DNA from: Pseudomonadota bacterium
GTDB taxonomy: Bacteria; Pseudomonadota; Alphaproteobacteria; Sphingomonadales; Sphingomonadaceae
Length of the DNA stretch: 5,627 nt
Direction: 5' to 3'
Assembly (NCBI GenBank): GCA_030271565.1
Contig: JARXKR010000143.1
Span: forward strand, 1-5,627
Notes under the pieces: generated by a model
Databases searched by the model: none
Seen by the model: the letters and a program-made list of their open reading frames with translations, nothing else
Told to the model about the DNA's origin: nothing
Translations under genes and position numbers: made by a program
In this document: positions 4,256 to 5,627 of the stretch, one piece after another
How positions within the stretch are numbered: the stretch's first letter is position 1
How the letters are laid out: each line of letters begins with the position of its first letter

Positions 4256-5626
4256 TCAACCCTCCACTACCGCTTCTTCCCAGCACCGGGTCAAAATGGC
4301 TGTCATCTCGGCTTCGTGGCCGCAATTGACGAACCACCGCCGCATGCAGCGCTGCCAGTTTTCGAGCGGGGTGAGCGGATCGAGTTCGCGCAGCTTGAGT
4401 GTGCGCTCGCGCGCCTCGTCATGGCGGCCAAGATAGGTCAGCGCAATCAGTTGCCCGATGCAGATCGACGCATTGAGCGAATTGAGCCGCCAGCCCTCGG
4501 CATAGCGCTCCAGCGCGCGGTCCCAGTTGCGCGCGCGCAATTGCCCACTCCCGCGCCAGATGTACGACGCAAACAACAGGTGCGATCCCGGCGCGACCTT
4601 CAGCTCGGTGGCGAAATTCTCTTCGGCCGCTTCGATCCGGTCGAGCAGGATATTGGCGACCCCGGCCGAGTAATGCGCCAGTCCGCAGCTCGGGCTGGTC
4701 TGGCAGGCACGCTCGGCCAAGGTCAGCGCCTCGTCGGGGCTGCCGGTATAATTGTGGGCTTCGGAGACATGCGCGAGCACGATCGCATTGTCCGCTTCGA
4801 GCATCAGCGCAGTATCGATGATCCCGCGGATGCGCCTGATCTCCTCGGCGCTATCGGGCTGGAGCCACATGTAAATCGTCGCGCTGGCATCGGCGAGCAT
4901 CGCATGACCGATGGCATAATCGGGCGCAATTTCGACCGCTTTCTGCGCCTCGGTCAGCGCCTGCAGCAATGTCTCGCCGGTGATATTGCGATAGGCCGCG
5001 CTGGCCCGGGTAACGCATTCCCACGCGGTCAGGTCAGACGGCTTCTTGAGCACGCGGGCCATTTCGACCCGGGTGACCTGAGTGTGGAGGTGCGCCGCCA
5101 CCTCGAGCACCAGGTCTTCCTGCAGATCGGCCAGCTCGGACAGCGGGCGCTCGAACTTCTGGGTCCACAGGATCGCGCCGCCCTCGGCCTCGATCAGCTG
5201 CGCGGTGACCCTGAGCAAGTCGCCTGCACGGCGGACGTTGCCTTCCATCACATAGCGGACCCCGAGTTCGCGGGCCATCGCGTGGAGATCGGGCAGCGCC
5301 CCGGTGCGATAGCGCGCGGTCGCCGAACTGGTGATGACCTTGAGGTTCACCCCTTGCGACAGCGCATCGATGATGTCCTCGACCATGCCGACCGCGAAGA
5401 CATCGTCCTCGCTGCTGCCCGAACGGTTGGTGAAAGGCAGCACTGCGAGCGACGGCGCGTCGCCGTGCTTGCCCACCACGCGAGGCACCGGCTGGACTGG
5501 CGGCGGGGGCGCATCGGGCGAGAGCAGCGTGGGCTGCGGCAAAGGCGATGCCTCGGCGCGGTCGGCCTCGACAAACCGGCGGACATCGCCAACGAAGGCT
5601 TGCCACGCCCGGTCAGCATCATCGCC
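4256..5626 (-). CDS. TolB-like domain and TPR repeat protein, N-terminus beyond window
   Basis: The frame is open from the window edge to TGA at 4256, giving about 456 visible residues. A TTG at 5542 is a possible start, but no start precedes it and the reading frame runs on upstream in good protein-like sequence (RAWQAFVGDVRRFVEADRA), so the gene most likely begins outside. Numbering from that TTG: a proline-rich linker (about 11-20); a TolB N-terminal-like domain (about 30-155) with SLAVLPFTNRSG, VGMVEDIIDALSQ, ARELGVRYVMEGNVRRAG and RVTAQLIEAEGG; then alpha-helical TPR-type repeats (about 170-420), for example EAQKAVEIAPDYAIGHAML and LAERACQTSPSCGLAHYSA. This layout is the C-terminal part of proteins that carry an adenylate/guanylate cyclase, a winged-helix or a SARP-type domain at the N-terminus; which one cannot be seen. 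No membrane helix is visible. It looks unrelated to the light-linked genes. Confidence 0.85.
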   Translation of the reverse strand, partial: GDDADRAWQAFVGDVRRFVEADRAEASPLPQPTLLSPDAPPPPVQPVPRVVGKHGDAPSLAVLPFTNRSGSSEDDVFAVGMVEDIIDALSQGVNLKVITSSATARYRTGALPDLHAMARELGVRYVMEGNVRRAGDLLRVTAQLIEAEGGAILWTQKFERPLSELADLQEDLVLEVAAHLHTQVTRVEMARVLKKPSDLTAWECVTRASAAYRNITGETLLQALTEAQKAVEIAPDYAIGHAMLADASATIYMWLQPDSAEEIRRIRGIIDTALMLEADNAIVLAHVSEAHNYTGSPDEALTLAERACQTSPSCGLAHYSAGVANILLDRIEAAEENFATELKVAPGSHLLFASYIWRGSGQLRARNWDRALERYAEGWRLNSLNASICIGQLIALTYLGRHDEARERTLKLRELDPLTPLENWQRCMRRWFVNCGHEAEMTAILTRCWEEAVVEG

Positions 5627-5627
5627 G

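Noticed and set aside
4256..5542. TolB/TPR gene as a complete 428-codon gene starting at TTG
   Set aside because: The frame continues upstream to the window edge with protein-like sequence, and family members have a further N-terminal domain, so a partial gene is more likely.
1..5627. CRISPR array, insertion sequence, integrase or phage genes
   Set aside because: No regularly spaced repeats, transposase motifs or terminal repeats were seen. The single tRNA shows no duplicated 3' end that would mark an attachment site.

Overview
The window looks like an alphaproteobacterial chromosome segment, most likely from Sphingomonadales near Erythrobacter and its relatives. The main reason is a gene (1354-1944, minus) whose product aligns almost without gaps with the blue-light-activated LOV-HTH transcription factor EL222 of Erythrobacter litoralis, as I remember that sequence. 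High GC coding DNA and a typical alphaproteobacterial tRNA-Gly(CCC) agree. No database search was possible, so family calls rest on motifs read in the translations.

Layout. Positions 1-236 carry no convincing gene but hold a perfect 14-bp palindrome directly abutting a perfect 12-bp stem hairpin. A small two-helix membrane protein of unknown function follows on the minus strand (237-512), with a GTG start set by a strong Shine-Dalgarno. About 300 bases of non-coding DNA (513-809) contain a 22-bp dyad and several GC-rich inverted repeats. Then come two minus-strand genes: a DUF3429-type membrane protein (810-1256) and, upstream of it, the LOV-HTH photoreceptor (1354-1944). A 148-bp divergent intergenic region separates the photoreceptor from a plus-strand gene set: a HIG1-type small membrane protein (2093-2326), GTP cyclohydrolase I folE (2361-2975), and a renalase-like FAD/NAD(P)-binding oxidoreductase (2982-3911). 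Next is a structured non-coding stretch of about 250 bases, then tRNA-Gly(CCC) (4161-4234). The window ends in a minus-strand protein with a TolB-like domain and TPR repeats, cut by the window edge.

How it may work together. The most interesting unit is 810-3911: a flavin-binding blue-light sensor and DNA-binding protein sits head-to-head with an operon for pterin/folate synthesis and an FAD enzyme, with a DUF3429 gene downstream on its own strand. folE and renalase-like genes are, to my knowledge, often seen with photolyase or light-induced gene sets in proteobacteria, though no photolyase is present here. The inference is a small light-responsive module in which the LOV-HTH protein controls its own divergent region. 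An 8-mer, TTTGGTCA, occurs in that region and twice more in the non-coding stretch before the tRNA; it is a weak candidate operator core. The TolB/TPR protein and the tRNA look like unrelated neighbours.
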